From the NCBI GenBank assembly GCA_030549495.1, contig JAUIRK010001029.1:682001-746000 (forward strand): 64,000 nucleotides of DNA, in the 5' to 3' direction. Below are positions 12,801 to 22,737 of the stretch, one piece after another. The notes under the pieces are model-generated. The model searched no databases. It saw nothing but the letters and a program-made list of their open reading frames with translations, and was not told the origin of the DNA. A program made the translations under genes and the position numbers. Each line of letters begins with the position of its first letter. The stretch's first letter is position 1. Source of the stretch: Nectonema munidae. Its lineage: Eukaryota; Nematomorpha; Nectonematoida; Nectonematidae.

Positions 12801-13238
12801 TCAATCAATGAGAACTTGTTCATAGCTTTGAGCACCAAAAACAAACCTGTTTACAATTTGGATTCATCAAGGAGTAACATCGTCATCTTCAAGATCACTT
12901 TCCTCTCTCCCTTTAAATTAAAGCACACTTTGTTTCAAAAAATAGCACTCAAAAATGACATCATGCTGGACTCCTTTTCTACGCAAAACTTGAAAGATCA
13001 ATACCTAGTCATTGTAATCAAAAACATTCTCTTCACTTACCAGTACAAAGGAGCTTCTAAATTTGTTCAACACAGTTACATCATCATACCCAATATAAAG
13101 CGCATTCAGAAATTCAAATTGCGCAACGAAACCTTCTATATCTTCTTTGTGAAGCGCAAATTGGGCAGAACAACCATGGCCAAAGTGTATCGCGTTTTCA
13201 TGCGTGGCTCTGGCTTCACAAGATTTCAGTTAAATTAA
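6858..13238 (+). CDS. Giant secreted repeat protein, possible Nasrat/Polehole relative
   Basis: A single open frame of 2126 codons runs without introns. The N-terminus (MFRSQMPPTNCF then ALLLLLLC) is a clear signal peptide with likely cleavage near residue 27; a second Met at residue 6 could also start it. No later membrane segment is obvious, so it is probably secreted. Residues about 60-500 are beta-rich with YLFLVYS- and NFFFLLCDELQVYSF-like strands. Residues about 530-1690 form a long array of degenerate units of 55-65 residues, each roughly F-x-x-x-V-x-V...N-x-x-x-L...I-x-x-x-x-F, with many N-x-S/T sites. Residues about 1700-2126 again look like repeated propeller blades (VYIIAYAP, NILFTYQYKG, TFYIFFVKR). 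I recall this layout from the large arthropod egg-surface proteins Nasrat and Polehole, which support eggshell formation and Torso signalling; assignment is inferred from architecture. The frame is intact, so it is probably a real host gene. ATTAAA overlaps the stop. Confidence 0.85.
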   Translation: MFRSQMPPTNCFLALLLLLLCGEEVWSDGRVQSLFRKEVQSSLAKFEDANLFRVCNASHPFCHYQRFSGLHKTRIKVVQEIKYAFKSLNRHIVINNVIMFKFFDNVLFMNYESDKSNNVGEGFINLYKLNMNEGAPAEKRLTNLMRLKDMVKVRHHLWDILPLESLDGKVRVVYLFLVYSTFNSPIQQNQVNVEVFSFTMKNGEILVTPVLIKVIQKSELRQSTLLSHQGENFFFLLCDELQVYSFGSQNNSLVVRTTFFQYPSIVAFKTISYADDLLLLIHQVSGDKRESVSLLKIQVKKTFFVSKVDVLKSDHESGKVVKVDMFAYTFPIICIHTKVALSSWITYFYSIKHGVFRLNFQLNTNKELLLILPISNEYENILFMFYSRISKEFEYYYLLHGTRLIKYDFTFPNALGSALLKQAITDIKYFHNVDNVYIYQRGISNINQNNMYICSLQKTFYKQSTMLKPYHMYFDLLNTIFTQSYLKISLIEERWRQLYKKGDHIDNLNTLNLRNLSVTKDVIIQESAILMKNKSSNMKLSYKSYSNIVRLKGRLRGVLEGIERVLAKGFVLKSLTAYNFNAPVNFYSDVQVRNALNVKKDLQSTYVNQQEMSSLSACLIQKKGDQSSLNFSNLMFEQSLKINQNLNSQSLRASDWLSKFLLLNAPNVIERVNITLLGLSTFSNVDVKGNINHNKDVNDLFYFFNNPSGFSREVNLQNLIVKRINISSGRMNEFSLENLKDNILMRNKNQMFPQKVSFKKSLIFANQVYVVEKVNSMNVTQVLTHVVRKDRNETLRSACFNTSLFLKENLSVSNTINNLHVKAFLLNGSEQIISLGLNAKEAFFSEITHSTSLNNQSSYFAELFLNNGSKNVVHSPKVFANTTHFKSTILQDIYYESKKSLSVFLNNVYKRDQLSHMASSLLFSNESSLSVNASIIFHGRANNQSLEEIMHDAIRKSACLNETCVITGHKSFSKNTIFYGKNLGGVKRINTYNFPSDFLTVNQNSDMRLRKLTFASPVTFFQNIYAQFLNSKSWQDIQVSRVSLSARQGIRKKVKFFDKVSFVENVTLFQGFNDVIPEKNFTFLQKNSYVFKQKNLLHSNVIVNNFTHTYKNLHVDQLLNSETNVSNCFTNAIKLKNMHEGKREIALLPEIKVLKFFGKVQVNDFYYHGSINDELFDNQDYGKKYLLKDGVQNLNFNICNFSEGIVSKFAKFENLDSKSFDSYLFDKLKINESVSLEFLAAEDALNINTLYYNSDSVDSGSLFLNKINDAFRNDKNNLTSVKGVKTFECGVKAKGINTNYINKDKFPINFLSFSELATKDMKDINFVFYKPVTLLSNLSFEKDVNNLDFNSFLRNTLFIDNDLFTFNETPTFARDLIVDELLAMNESKINNFTINKMSYFDNSDSSSSLSYLRLNNGVFKGDVILEESVIFQKLLNNYNISKVIEEVIKCGGNEVIDIPYTIEKVRLLKGLRVGSNMSVSKVFENNLDFAAFLSSMISLVDVKQNTSLTLRGLKLSNNLNITNHLTISSNLVNSINILTDTLNKFHPYTPNLTVASVEVGEEVRCQKEAFLLNNVRLSSIVTNDTLSDSNLTLVFTQPLQLMNGAKAQIINKRPFTAIAINDPKYEVVKIETRKVFADDIYFDQSLSSKEGNKFLNSDLKALKKNALNFYSNESIDVKSKEIVFESPATFKNTLNLPENAYKVNKKDFKIYAKELDQFCSNKKSKLSNFWQTLAKTRIKVNEVTKKYENIYQFFGHYDLEQRMHLFNTESFIYFEIHNQIYFLFPQKQNGECLEYAYPVFTRSENKKLIPTFTINSSISENWAVVKRQRTVHLIQIGCKSELITFNDETLQWTKQEIFQNLNCDDEFLKNGFQGKKIKSFAQVDFDDVTYLIIISDRVYIIAYAPKSAYAYESVTCRYIDKSLDNVLAFRMNSLQWCLLLWTKAITIRFTEKGFLYRMDKRGKLDPLYSYKFYGIHSARIMSINENLFIALSTKNKPVYNLDSSRSNIVIFKITFLSPFKLKHTLFQKIALKNDIMLDSFSTQNLKDQYLVIVIKNILFTYQYKGASKFVQHSYIIIPNIKRIQKFKLRNETFYIFFVKRKLGRTTMAKVYRVFMRGSGFTRFQLN

Positions 13239-13465
13239 ATATACACACACACTTAAAACTTTCTTTCACGTTCCTTTTGTCTTTTTTCATATAAATTATT
13301 ATTATTCACTTTATTTCTTGTTGCCTTCATTTCACGCGGCAATGCTAAAATGAACAAAAATCTATCACTTCGCAAACGTTGTTAGTCTTGCTATATATCA
13401 TCTCATGATGTTTTCACTTGTAAATTAATTTCAGAAATAATTTTATGCTTTCAAAAATTAATAAA
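13234..13465 (+). promoter_or_regulatory. Candidate poly(A) signals of the 2126-codon gene
   Basis: ATTAAA at 13234-13239 overlaps the stop codon. A canonical AATAAA lies at 13460-13465, about 220 bases downstream. Either could be used; the second is the stronger signal. Confidence 0.4.
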
Positions 13466-14204
13466 TTATTTATGTTTACTAATAAAATAATTAAAACGAG
13501 TTGATTTTTGTGACAAAGAGAAATGTTCGTAAAGTTTTTGTATGTAGGGTATTTTGAAGCATTACTTACTAATGATGAATAAAAAAAGTTTATAATTGTA
13601 TTATTGTAAAACTTTCCAATATCTAGAATTAACTGACTTTTTATCTAGAATTACTTTATATTCTCGATATTATTATATTAGAATATATATTTTATTTTTA
13701 TTTAATTACTATCTAGAATTAAGATGTGTTTAAAAGTAAAATAAATTTTATCTATAAAACAAGATTTTGTTGACCAATATAAAACCTGAAATTTTCAATA
13801 TTTGTATATATTAAATTTATACTTTGGATAAATTAATTTTGGCTCATCTTATTTTTATTTTCGTGTTTCTCTCATCAAGTATAAAACCTGAAATTTTGAT
13901 TATTTTATGGATAATTAAAATTAAAATTAATGTTTTGAATCCTTATTTTGTCTTTTGAAAAATCTTGTTTTAATTATCGACAAAATCTAAGTTAGATATT
14001 TAGATTTAACACATCAAACATTACCAACTAGATATTGAAATAATTTGATCATCCTCTGTTGTTTTTTATATTTTGATTTGAAGTTTTTAAAGCTGGCAAA
14101 CCTACCTTTATTTACGGCATTAACCTTCGCTATACGCACATATGGCAATTTACTCCACACTAATATTTAAAAACTCGATAGCGTAAAATTTTTTCATTAT
14201 CGTA
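13466..14204. other. Intergenic, no gene recognised
   Basis: Very AT-rich sequence with repeated short phrases such as TATCTAGAATTA and TATAAAACCTGAAATTT (13778 and 13879). No frame of interest. Confidence 0.5.
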
Positions 14205-14545
14205 ATTTTTTAATTGGCATGTAAATTTAATCAATTTTATGATCTTTTATGAAATATGTCTAAAATTATTATCTGAAAAACTTTTTTCAAATTATTTTTG
14301 AAAAACCATTTTTTTGACTTAAACTTTATAGATGGCGTTAAATTTTTTAAGAAAAAATACATTTTGGGATGATATATTTTTTAATTAGCATGTAAATTTA
14401 ATCAATTTTATGATTTTTTTTATGAAATATGTCTAAAATTATTATCTAAAAAACTTTTTTCAAATTATTTTTAAAAAACCATTTTTTTGACTTAAACTTT
14501 ATAGATGGCGTTAAATTTTTCAAGAAAAAATATATTTTGGACATG
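14205..14545 (+). repeat. Tandem duplication, about 173 bp x 2
   Basis: The block TTTTTTAATTGGCATGTAAA...TTTATAGATGGCGTTAA is present at about 14205-14373 and again at 14379-14545 with few differences. Each copy ends with the 17-base motif that also occurs at 4839 (minus strand) and 31482. Confidence 0.85.
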
Positions 14546-14573
14546 ATATAAACCTCTCCTAATCTCTAATTAC

Positions 14574-15784
14574 CAGGGCGAGTAAAAGTCGATAAAGTCA
14601 ACTTTTATTTTGGTTTAGGAAAAACTCTTTGAAGAAGATCTTTACTTGTTTAGTCTAAAAATTTTTGAACTAATTTCAAATTTTTAAGTTAATTAAAGTC
14701 AATTTTTCGAGTTTAGGTCAATAAAGTCAATTTTTATATTTAACACTTTTTGATTCAATGTGCCTAAAATTGTTATAAGCGATACATAGAAGATTTCTTT
14801 ATTATATCAACACTTCCACAATAGTTGGGCTTTTTTCATCTAATAAAAGGTTTTACTGTAAAGTTTGCCTGACTGAGTTTAAAAATGAAGAAGTTTTTTG
14901 TAAGACAATTTTTTTTGTTGACAAACGCGGTTACATACGATATATCCGCTGCAGAAGTTAGGGAATTTTATTCCCTAACTTTTTAATCATTTCATGTTTT
15001 TTACATCGTTTACACAAGTTTACTTTAAAAGTTAAGTTATCCTGCAAAATTATAGATTACCGGCATTAAATCATTAAAAATTAGTAATAGAAAAGGATGT
15101 TCTCTTTTCAAACCTATCAGCAACACTACAGTTCCAATTGTAACAAAATTGACAAATTGGTTGCAAGCAGCAAAATATTTTCATTAAAATCTTCCAGCAG
15201 TGAAGAAATTAATGATGAAGATGATGGAATTTTATTGCCAAATATCAAGAAATTATTAAAAAAAAGAAAATCTGTGTTAAAACTTGCTAACAATAATCAG
15301 AATATTCACGATTCATTGATTTAGTCGGAAAAAGTCAACATAGAGACTTTTTCAGTCGAAGATGCCTTTACTTGTTTCTTCAACATTATTTCATTTAAGA
15401 CGAATGTGGCGTTAAAAGTTATCTTGAAAATAGATTCAAATAAAATGAAATCAATAAAATCATGAATATGGAAAACTCTCAAATCTCTCGCAGTACTTAT
15501 CCCAAATTACAAAATGGTCAAGTTTTAACTTTAGAAGTAGAAGGATCTTTTTCTAAACTGGAAAAACTGCTAGAAAATGATCGAATTTTAAATCAGAAAA
15601 TGTCATTAATTATATGTTCTTGTATTACAAAGTCATGGATTCTTTGAAATAATTTTCAATACTTTCTCTAAAGTGTTCATAGTTCTTCAATTCAATGAAA
15701 CTTTAAAAAGTCAATAAAGTGAATTTTTTCTATGAGTAAAAGTCAATTTTTTCCAATTTTTTGGGTCAATTTTTCCTCTCCCTG
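14574..15784 (+). mobile_element. hAT-type element, 1.2-kb deletion derivative, copy 1
   Basis: It starts CAGGGCGAGTAAAAGTC and ends TTTTTCCTCTCCCTG, so the ends are inverted CAGGG-type repeats. A nearly identical copy lies in reverse at 37790-38986, where an exact 8-bp duplication is seen. In this copy the flanks (CTAATTAC and GACTCATA) do not match. Internal frames keep traces of a hAT transposase (see 15097-15647). Confidence 0.85.
15097..15647 (+). pseudogene. hAT transposase remnant (linker and dimerisation end)
   Basis: The 75-codon frame at 15097-15324 is hydrophilic with an acidic run (SSSEEINDEDD). The frame at 15462-15647 contains VEGSFSKLEKLL, the recognisable start of the hAT C-terminal dimerisation motif. 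Upstream at about 14850-14910 the bases encode a CKVCLTEFKNEE-like cysteine pair that may be a BED finger. The catalytic core is missing, so this is a non-autonomous deletion copy. Confidence 0.6.
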
Positions 15785-15984
15785 GACTCATAACATAAGT
15801 AATCAATTTAATAACTGTAAAACAATGAGTATGCTGCAAGCTTAATGCATGTTGTGACAATGTTTGCACACCCACAATATCCAAGCTAGCTAAAAGAATG
15901 ACATTGAATTCTGACCTCCTCTTAGCAGAGCTTTGAAACTTTTTTGATTTATTCCAAACTTAATTAGAGGATTTGAAAATGCGC

Positions 15985-16247
15985 TATAGCACCGGGATTG
16001 GGTTATCGTTGTGGACACCTCAAATTCTGCTCAAAAAATATAATTTTAGGAAATATTGCTTAACGAATTTTAATATCGGTGGCCGCTTTACGGAGTCAAA
16101 AAACTGTTTTTGGATGCAATGCATGTAGAAGCTGGCCGCGCTGAACAGGTGACCGCTATAGACAAGGTATATAGCACTATTTTTTCTTGCGGGCGAAATT
16201 ATTTTGGCCACTATCCGCAGGTGGCCGCTAACACAAGTTTGACTGTA
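15985..16247 (-). mobile_element. pogo/Tigger-like MITE
   Basis: Read on the minus strand it begins after TA with CAGTCAAACTTGTGTTAGCG and repeatedly shows GCGGCCACC and GCGGTCACC phrases. The other end, near 15990-16020, reads TTATCGTTGTGGACACC. CAGTCAAAC ends next to TA are typical of pogo/Tigger members of the Tc1/mariner superfamily. It abuts the LINE endonuclease fragment. The left limit is approximate. Confidence 0.5.
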
Positions 16248-16770
16248 TGTAAGATGTGTATTGTGTGAAATTGGTTGGGACAAAACAGTTATCAACTAAT
16301 GATTTGGAAATGGGACGAGTTGTTTTCGTAAAAGTGGGTTTGAAGAAGTTAAGAAACAATAAGTTTAGAAACTTTTGAACATTATAATTTTTATCAACAT
16401 TAAGTAAATTTATGTTAAAATCCCCAACAATGATATTGACTAAAGAATTATCCATTCTGAAAATTCATCAATAAATAATTCAACATTCGTTTCAATTGAA
16501 GGAGGGGGATAAATATTGTGTATAGCTAATTTACTTTTCTTATCCGAAACAACAATTAATGAGAAACATTCAAAATAAGTATTATTAGTTACTTCTGAAA
16601 AGTAATATTGGTGATCATTTTTAACATAAAAAGCAACACCGGAGTGATTAGTTAATATGGAAGAAGCTTAAATAAATTCATAAGTATCGATAGATAGTTC
16701 TTGTTTGTTTTTAAGCCATGTTTCCTGCAAAACCAAAACATATAGATGAAAATTTTTTTCATTATTATGT
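16248..16770 (-). pseudogene. LINE endonuclease fragment (APE type)
   Basis: On the minus strand the pieces read QETWLKNKQELSID, NHSGVAFYVKNDH, LIVVSDKKSKLAI and VNIIVGDFNINLL followed by a KSLVDNCF-like stretch. These are the ordered blocks of an apurinic-type endonuclease from a non-LTR retrotransposon (Jockey/CR1-like), which nicks target DNA. Frames shift several times, so the fragment is dead. It stops where the pogo-like MITE begins. Confidence 0.75.
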
Positions 16771-19040
16771 ACACCAAAATGGCCGACTAAAATGTACACA
16801 GCTTTATAATTTTATTTTTAAATCCACAATCAAAAATGGTTACTAATACAGTTTTGTTTGAATCTTGATAACATTTTTCCTTTTTAAACAACTTAAAAGG
16901 AATTAGGTCATTTTTTGAACCAGTTAGTTTACTTTTGTCTTAATGACTATTTTTAATAATATAGTTTAATAGCTAAATTTTGTGCTAACTAGCTCTTGAT
17001 ATGATTTTCTTTTTTAATTTCTAGTTTTATTAAAAACTCATCCGTTTTCACTTCTCTATAATTCTTCAAATGATTAAACTTTTATATTTAAAAAATCAAT
17101 TAAAAAGTTTTGATAATTTTAGGTTAAAAATTTTAATAGAAAACTTGTTTATCAAGCACATCTTTGTTTTTGATATCATTTATATTAAAGTTTCAATCCA
17201 AATTGTTAATTAAGTATACGAATTACTACTTTTTTTTTTAGCTATTTACGCATCCTTTCTTTTAATAATTTCTTAATGAATGCTAAACTTTAGATAAGAT
17301 CCTTTATATAGATAAATTATATCTTTTAACGTTTAAATGGAAACTTAATTCTAAATAATATTTTTACGATGTAATGCCTTCGAAAACCCAACCTTAGTAG
17401 GTTACATGTTTTCTTAATGAAAACAATAACCATCATCTCCATATGTGTCAAAGATGTATCGTGTTATTTTCGATTCTTGTAGCGAGTTTTTCATAAATTC
17501 ATACATATTTGTTTACTCTATATTTCGTATTTAAATACTCATTTTAATTTATACTATACAAACTTTGTTTAATTCTTTGTTTAGTATAGATTTGATTGAA
17601 TTAAACGGTGTGTGTTCGTGTTTTTATCTTTTCATAGTTTCATACACGCAGCATTTACCATATAAATGTAATTTTTATATCAAATTAGTTTTTTATCGAT
17701 TACTTTTCCTTCATATATTTTATATTCTAATTAATCTTCTTTAAGTCAAATATAAACATTGTAAAAATCGCTTATACCTATTGGTTAATACGTCCTTATA
17801 GACAGTAGCGTAGATAATGTTAATTGACAGGGGCATAGAAGGAGGTTCAAAGGGGTGTCATTTTTTATCTTTAACTTTTAACCGTATAGGATTTGTATTT
17901 TTGTCTCGAAATTTGATTGAATGAATTTAATTGATCTTTAATGGCACATTACAAATAATTTTAACATTTAAAGATATTTTTAAACTTCCCACTAAAGAAA
18001 GCTAAAGCAACTATGCCTTAGGATAATTTTAAGTTAAAAAGGATATATGCCATTTCTAGAATGGCATTTGTAGTTTTCTACATACATTAATGAAGAACAT
18101 AATAAGAGGTGTGTTTAGATGTGTCAGTTATGCACCAATGGCTCTATTTGAGATGAATACAATGTGTAAATTGATCCTTGTCAGGTCAAACCTGTTAACC
18201 ATCCGGTTACTATAGTTTTGCCCAGCCAATCACTGATGTTCATACACTAGGAACGGCTTGCGCACTGCCTGGCTGAATCATTTTTTAATTTGTCATTTTC
18301 GCTATCAACTCCTGTCATCACCCTATTACCACCAGGAGCTTCTGAAGGAAGTAAAATAGAGGACTAAATAGCATTAAACAACGCTCAAAGAACGATGATC
18401 CAAACCCAAATGGGAAATAAAAGCCAATGGTTAAAGCAAGGGTCTATCTCTATCGCAAAAGAATAAGACGAAAAGCAAATGGATTATCCGATAGCAAAAA
18501 AATGGCTCAATTTCCAGAGGAATATTCATAAAGTGTGTATATTTTTAATCACTAATCACAGACACACATGGAAAATTCCCACGGAGAGTGTTTTTATTGA
18601 TACGTCTCAATAACGTATATAACTACAGTATTATATGTTCGTTCTAGGGATTTCTAGTTGTTGCAACTCGCATTTTAAAACTATATTTTATGATATTCAC
18701 ATATCTCGTATGATTTAATGTATGAAGCATTTCTTACATAATTAAATACTGGAGCAGAAAAACTTTCTGGTGTTATGTAACTTTAGCATTTATACTTTTC
18801 TATGGCTCTCGGGTTCAAGGTGGCAGAGATGGAAGTTCTTTTGACAACTCTCTTTTTCTTAAATTTTTAACCTCAATTTATCTGCTAATATCAAATTCTT
18901 AGATCACATCGGATGCATTTTCCATTCTAATTTTTTTGTGAAAACAATAAAAAAATTCTAATTATTATTTTCTTGTTTTTACTGATTATAAATTTTAAAT
19001 ATACCAATCTTACTTTGTCTAAACTTTTCTTTTTCGAAAA
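16771..19040. other. Intergenic, no gene recognised
   Basis: AT-rich non-coding sequence. Bases 16769-16835 share two short exact strings with the minus strand of 25203-25414. Nothing else could be assigned. Confidence 0.45.
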
Positions 19041-19049
19041 AGATCCAAT

Positions 19050-19680
19050 ATGAACGAATGTTTTTTATGTTGTGAAACAATCATCAATTCATTTATTTTC
19101 TGTTATCTTTGTAAAGGAAAATACCATTTAAAATGCGAAAATATAACAACCCAGAATTTTAATTTCATTAAAAGATTTTAATTTTTTGTGTATCAATTGT
19201 AATCTTGATCAAAAAAAATTAAGAGAGAATTTCTTGATACTACTTTTTTTTAATGGAATTGAAAAGAGCTGTTGATTTTAAGTCAATATTTCTCCGAAAT
19301 GAAAGTTTAGTTTTTCAAAAAAACGTAAAATATTATAGAACTAATATTGATGATGTTGCATCATTATTTAATTTTTTTGGACTTATGGATGAAAATATCC
19401 ATCTTACAACAAGTGGTGATGGAAACTGTCTTTTTAATGCCGTGTCTTTGTTTTTTGTTGAAAACGAATCTCTTTCAGCCAAAATTAGAGTTTTAACAGG
19501 CACTAAAAGTTCCCAAAGAACACATAGCCTTCTTAGTTAAACCTAAATACTTTAAATTGAGAATATACTATCACATCGATTGTAGAAGTTGGCAATCTAA
19601 CTGTTCAAAATACACGAATTATTTGCTAGATGAAAGCGAAAATTTGTATGAGTTCAGTGGCAAAGGCATTGAGCCCGTTT
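19050..19680 (+). pseudogene. PHD-like finger and OTU cysteine-protease domain of MULE
   Basis: The ATG at 19050 opens MNECFLCCETIINSF, then FCYLCKGKYHLKC, a C-x2-C...C-x2-C-x4-H-x2-C arrangement like a PHD finger. From 19253 the frame reads to TTSGDGNCLFNAVSLFF, the D-G-N-C motif of OTU proteases with the nucleophilic Cys, followed by LSAKIRV. The frame then shifts and continues with HIAFLVKPKYFKLRIYY, a vertnin-like continuation. OTU proteases cleave ubiquitin chains; a role here is inferred only from the domain. The coding region is broken. Confidence 0.6.
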
Positions 19681-20099
19681 TCGATATTATTCAAAGCTAA
19701 AGGCTGATCCTAGTTAAGGCAGGCGTATTTCTTATTTTGTAAAAGGACTAGAACATTTCAATCATAACAACAAAATAACCTATGAATATATTGGTACATA
19801 TCGAGGTGGTTTTCTTCATGGAAACGCGAAAATAAATGAAATATATATCAAAACAGAATTGGTAACAAAAAATAAAATTATACATGAATTAACTAAAGAA
19901 AAAACAGTTAGAAAATCTATACAGAGTTATTATTGAAGGATTTTGTAATTAGAGACGCTAGATGCATAACAAATATGAAATATAATCAAAAAAAGGATTC
20001 TACTCCATACCCAAGAAAAACATGGCTGGCGATATACAGAATGTTTTAAATGAAATATCACTTGGTGGTGAATATGTTAGAATCTCTGTAATACCTCCA

Positions 20100-20710
20100 A
20101 TAATCCCCCTTGCTTCATTCTCTACACAGACTTTCAAACGCAACATCTGATTTCGGCCGTGAATAATAAATATATTATAAGTACAGACCGTACATTTAAC
20201 TTGTCCTCTTGCGGTATTTAACAATAATTGTCCTCCAAGGAAAAAAATCAAAACAAAACATACTCTCCATAATTTAATAATCACAGGTCCCATATTTTTT
20301 TAACTGGAACGCTATATATGAAACTTACTTCTTGTTTCTCAGCCATTTGGTAATGAAAATTGCCAATAGAAAAATAGTCTTTTGTTGCGATAAAGAAAAG
20401 GCCTTTATGAAAGCGAGTAAGTCAACTTTTCAAAAGGCAAATATCGTTTTATGTTCAAGACATTTTAAAAAACACTTATAAGAAGGAACAGTACATTTAA
20501 AATTTTATTAAATAATGAATTTGATGACCTAGAAAATCTTTTTTTTTTGTAGTGATGAACTACTGGCGTGCAACAATATCACAAACTTTAACTTGAAAGT
20601 TAACTATATTTTGAAAAAATATCAAAGCAGATTTGGTGAATATTTAAAACTCTTTATCAGTCAGATTGAAAAAAATAATCTGAAAGCTAGACTGAACTTT
20701 CCAAATATAA
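20100..20710 (+). pseudogene. MULE-type transposase core, decayed
   Basis: Plus-strand pieces read TQHLISAVNNKYIISTDRTF, NLSSC, NNHRSHIFFNWN, AIYETYF and FQKANIVLCSRHFKK. Together they match a family that normally reads ISTDRTFNLSSC...GP-F-HWD...F-TYH-FF...LC-RHLK. The aspartate in STDRTF and the C-x2-H in CSRHF are the expected catalytic-core landmarks. Several frame changes show that it is dead. The sequence breaks at the hAT insertion at 20719. Confidence 0.55.
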
Positions 20711-20952
20711 CTTTCAATCAGGGGCGCACATCCTCAAAATTATTGGGGGGGCGAAATTTTTTTCTTGCAATTTTCAAAATTAGTGGTCTGGAAATACCAC
20801 GGGAGACCAAATATCCTTTAAAATAGAGTGTATTCAGCGCATACCCTAAAGTCCTAAATTTATAAGACTACATTATATTTTTTTACAAAATTAGTGAATT
20901 TAAATACTATACTTCCTGCGAAAATATTTTAATTAAATTTGCATATCGAATA

Positions 20953-21563
20953 TAGTGCGCAGAAAAAATGCCCCCGGAAAAAATGCCCCCAATTAAAAAG
21001 TAGGAAAAAATGCCCCCAATTAAAAAGTAAGAAAAAATGCCCCAATTAAAAAGTAGGAAAAAATGCCCCCAGTAAAAATGCCCCAATTTAAATTAGGAAA
21101 AAATGCCCCAACACAAAAAATTTCAAAAAATTATTAATTAAAATTTTTAAAAAAGATATGTCAAATAAAGATTTTTTGTAAAAAAAAGTTAACTTTTCAT
21201 TTAAAACATTTAAAATTTAATTAAAGTAAACTAAAAAACTCAGCATACGACAATTTTTTAAATACAAAATTTTTTTTTATAAAACAGCAAATATTTTAGG
21301 ACTTTGTGTGTATCAGAACACTTTCTAAATATAATTTGTATTTTAACTGATTTTAAGAACACATTCCCACAAATATGCACCTTTGCTATTGTTTTCAAGA
21401 ACTTTATAAAGAAAAAACCCTATAGATTAACAAATTTTAGGAATTTAGCCTTTCAAAACGGTACCAAATAAAAATATTTATATAATTATATAAAATCCTG
21501 AAAATCAAAAATTAGGGGGCATTTTTTCCTACTTTTTAATTGGGGGCATTTTTACCTACAACC
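20953..21563. mobile_element. 611-bp MITE nested in the hAT element
   Basis: ATCGAATA duplications at 20945-20952 and 21564-21571 enclose a unit whose ends both carry AAAAATGCCCCC in inverted orientation (20962-20974 and about 21541-21552). The 8-bp duplication suggests a hAT relative. The interior has no coding frame. Confidence 0.7.
20961..21110 (+). repeat. Minisatellite, about 27-bp unit
   Basis: The unit GAAAAAATGCCCCCAATTAA followed by AAAGTAG is repeated about five times with small changes at the left end of the MITE. One inverted copy lies at the right end (21514-21552), so the terminal repeat itself seems to have been amplified. Confidence 0.8.
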
Positions 21564-22069
21564 ATCGAATATACACTAGTTTAAAAAAATCCAAAAATGT
21601 TAGGGGGTGGAATAGGGTTTTTCATTTGAAAAATGAAGTAGTCTACCAGGCACATTACAGGAATTGATGAAAGGATATTTGATTCATAGAGAAAACAAAT
21701 AACTGAATGTTGGATAGTTTTATATCAGTGAATGTAGTCTAAAGGCAAAGAGTCTACTAGACAACCTGTGATGTTTATATGAAAAAATGTGATTGATTCA
21801 GGGGCAAGGGTATAAAACGAAGTTATAATTGTGCAAACAAAAATAAAACAAAAAATTAAGATCGCATTATTTCATTATACAAGCTACAAAAAGTAAAATA
21901 ACTGTTAACATTTTGCAATGATAATTTGCCTTTTATAATAACTTTTAAGGAAAAAAAGTCTATCAGAAAAAGTTATAGAGCTTCAACAAAAACTAAAAAA
22001 TTTTAGTGCATAACTTAAGTTTTTTGAAAACTAATTTGACGTATCCCCTACAGCATACTCTATCTATGG

Positions 22070-22250
22070 GTGGCATGGCAGGTTGGTTGAGATGATGGAC
22101 TCAGCACGGAAGCCTCTGGATTCGATTCCTCATCGATACAAATTTGTTCATAGTTTAACATAAGCGGTACATCAGTGCCTGGTCAATGAAAATACATCCA
22201 CTGCACCACTCAAAATTGAAAAATTTGATACATAATTAACATAAGAGAGA
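22070..22250 (+). repeat. tRNA-derived SINE-like repeat
   Basis: A box A-like ATGGCAGGTTGGTTGAG at about 22074 and a box B-like GGATTCGATTCC at 22118-22129 have tRNA spacing. A non-tRNA tail (AGTGCCTGGTCAATGAAAAT, CACTGCACCACTC) follows. The acceptor ends do not pair well, so this is a SINE head and not a working tRNA gene. It lies within the 3.26-kb hAT element. Confidence 0.6.
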
Positions 22251-22417
22251 AAGGAAAAACAATAAACTAATAAAGCAATTTTCACTATTTTAAAATGGAA
22301 CCGTCTGTTCTTAGAATAATTTCAAAATAATAGGAGGCATAAAGAATTAGAGTTTATTTGATATTTTCAAATTTTTGTAAGCAGCAAAAGCCAACGTTAA
22401 AAATTATTTAAACTAAC

Positions 22418-22737
22418 GTTCCACAGACATTTCGCCCCATAGACAATTTGCCCCCTGACAAATTGTCTCATAGGCTATTAGTTTCATCCATCTTTGCTTA
22501 TTATATGTGTAAAATTATTTAAAAATTTTATATTCTTGTTTATTTTATCTCTATTAAATTATTTCAAATTAATCATTTTATATCTTAATTTTTTAGAATT
22601 GTCCATGAGACAAAATGTCTTATGAAAATAACGGGCCGAATTGTCCATGAAACAAAATGTCTTATGAAAATAATGGGGCGAATTGTCCATGGGACGAACT
22701 GTCTTATGAAAATAATAGGGCGAAATGTCCGAGGACC
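22418..22737. mobile_element. 320-bp MITE nested in the hAT element
   Basis: AAACTAAC duplications at 22410-22417 and 22738-22745 flank a unit that begins GTTCCACAGACATTTCGCCC and ends GGGCGAAATGTCCGAGGACC. These ends are inverted repeats over 20 bases with about three mismatches. The 8-bp duplication again fits the hAT superfamily. Confidence 0.8.
22596..22732 (-). repeat. 42-bp minisatellite, three units
   Basis: GAATTGTCCATGAGACAAAA followed by TGTCTTATGAAAATAACGGGCC repeats three times at a 42-base period inside the 320-bp MITE. The units contain the MITE's own terminal phrase (GGGCGAA-TGTCC), so the array probably grew from its end. Confidence 0.85.

Noticed and set aside
16020-16295. 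91-codon minus-strand frame
   Set aside because: It runs through the pogo-like MITE and into its border with the LINE fragment, with no transposase motif.
20000-20293. 97-codon minus-strand frame antisense to the MULE transposase
   Set aside because: The recognisable protein blocks are on the plus strand; this is an antisense shadow.
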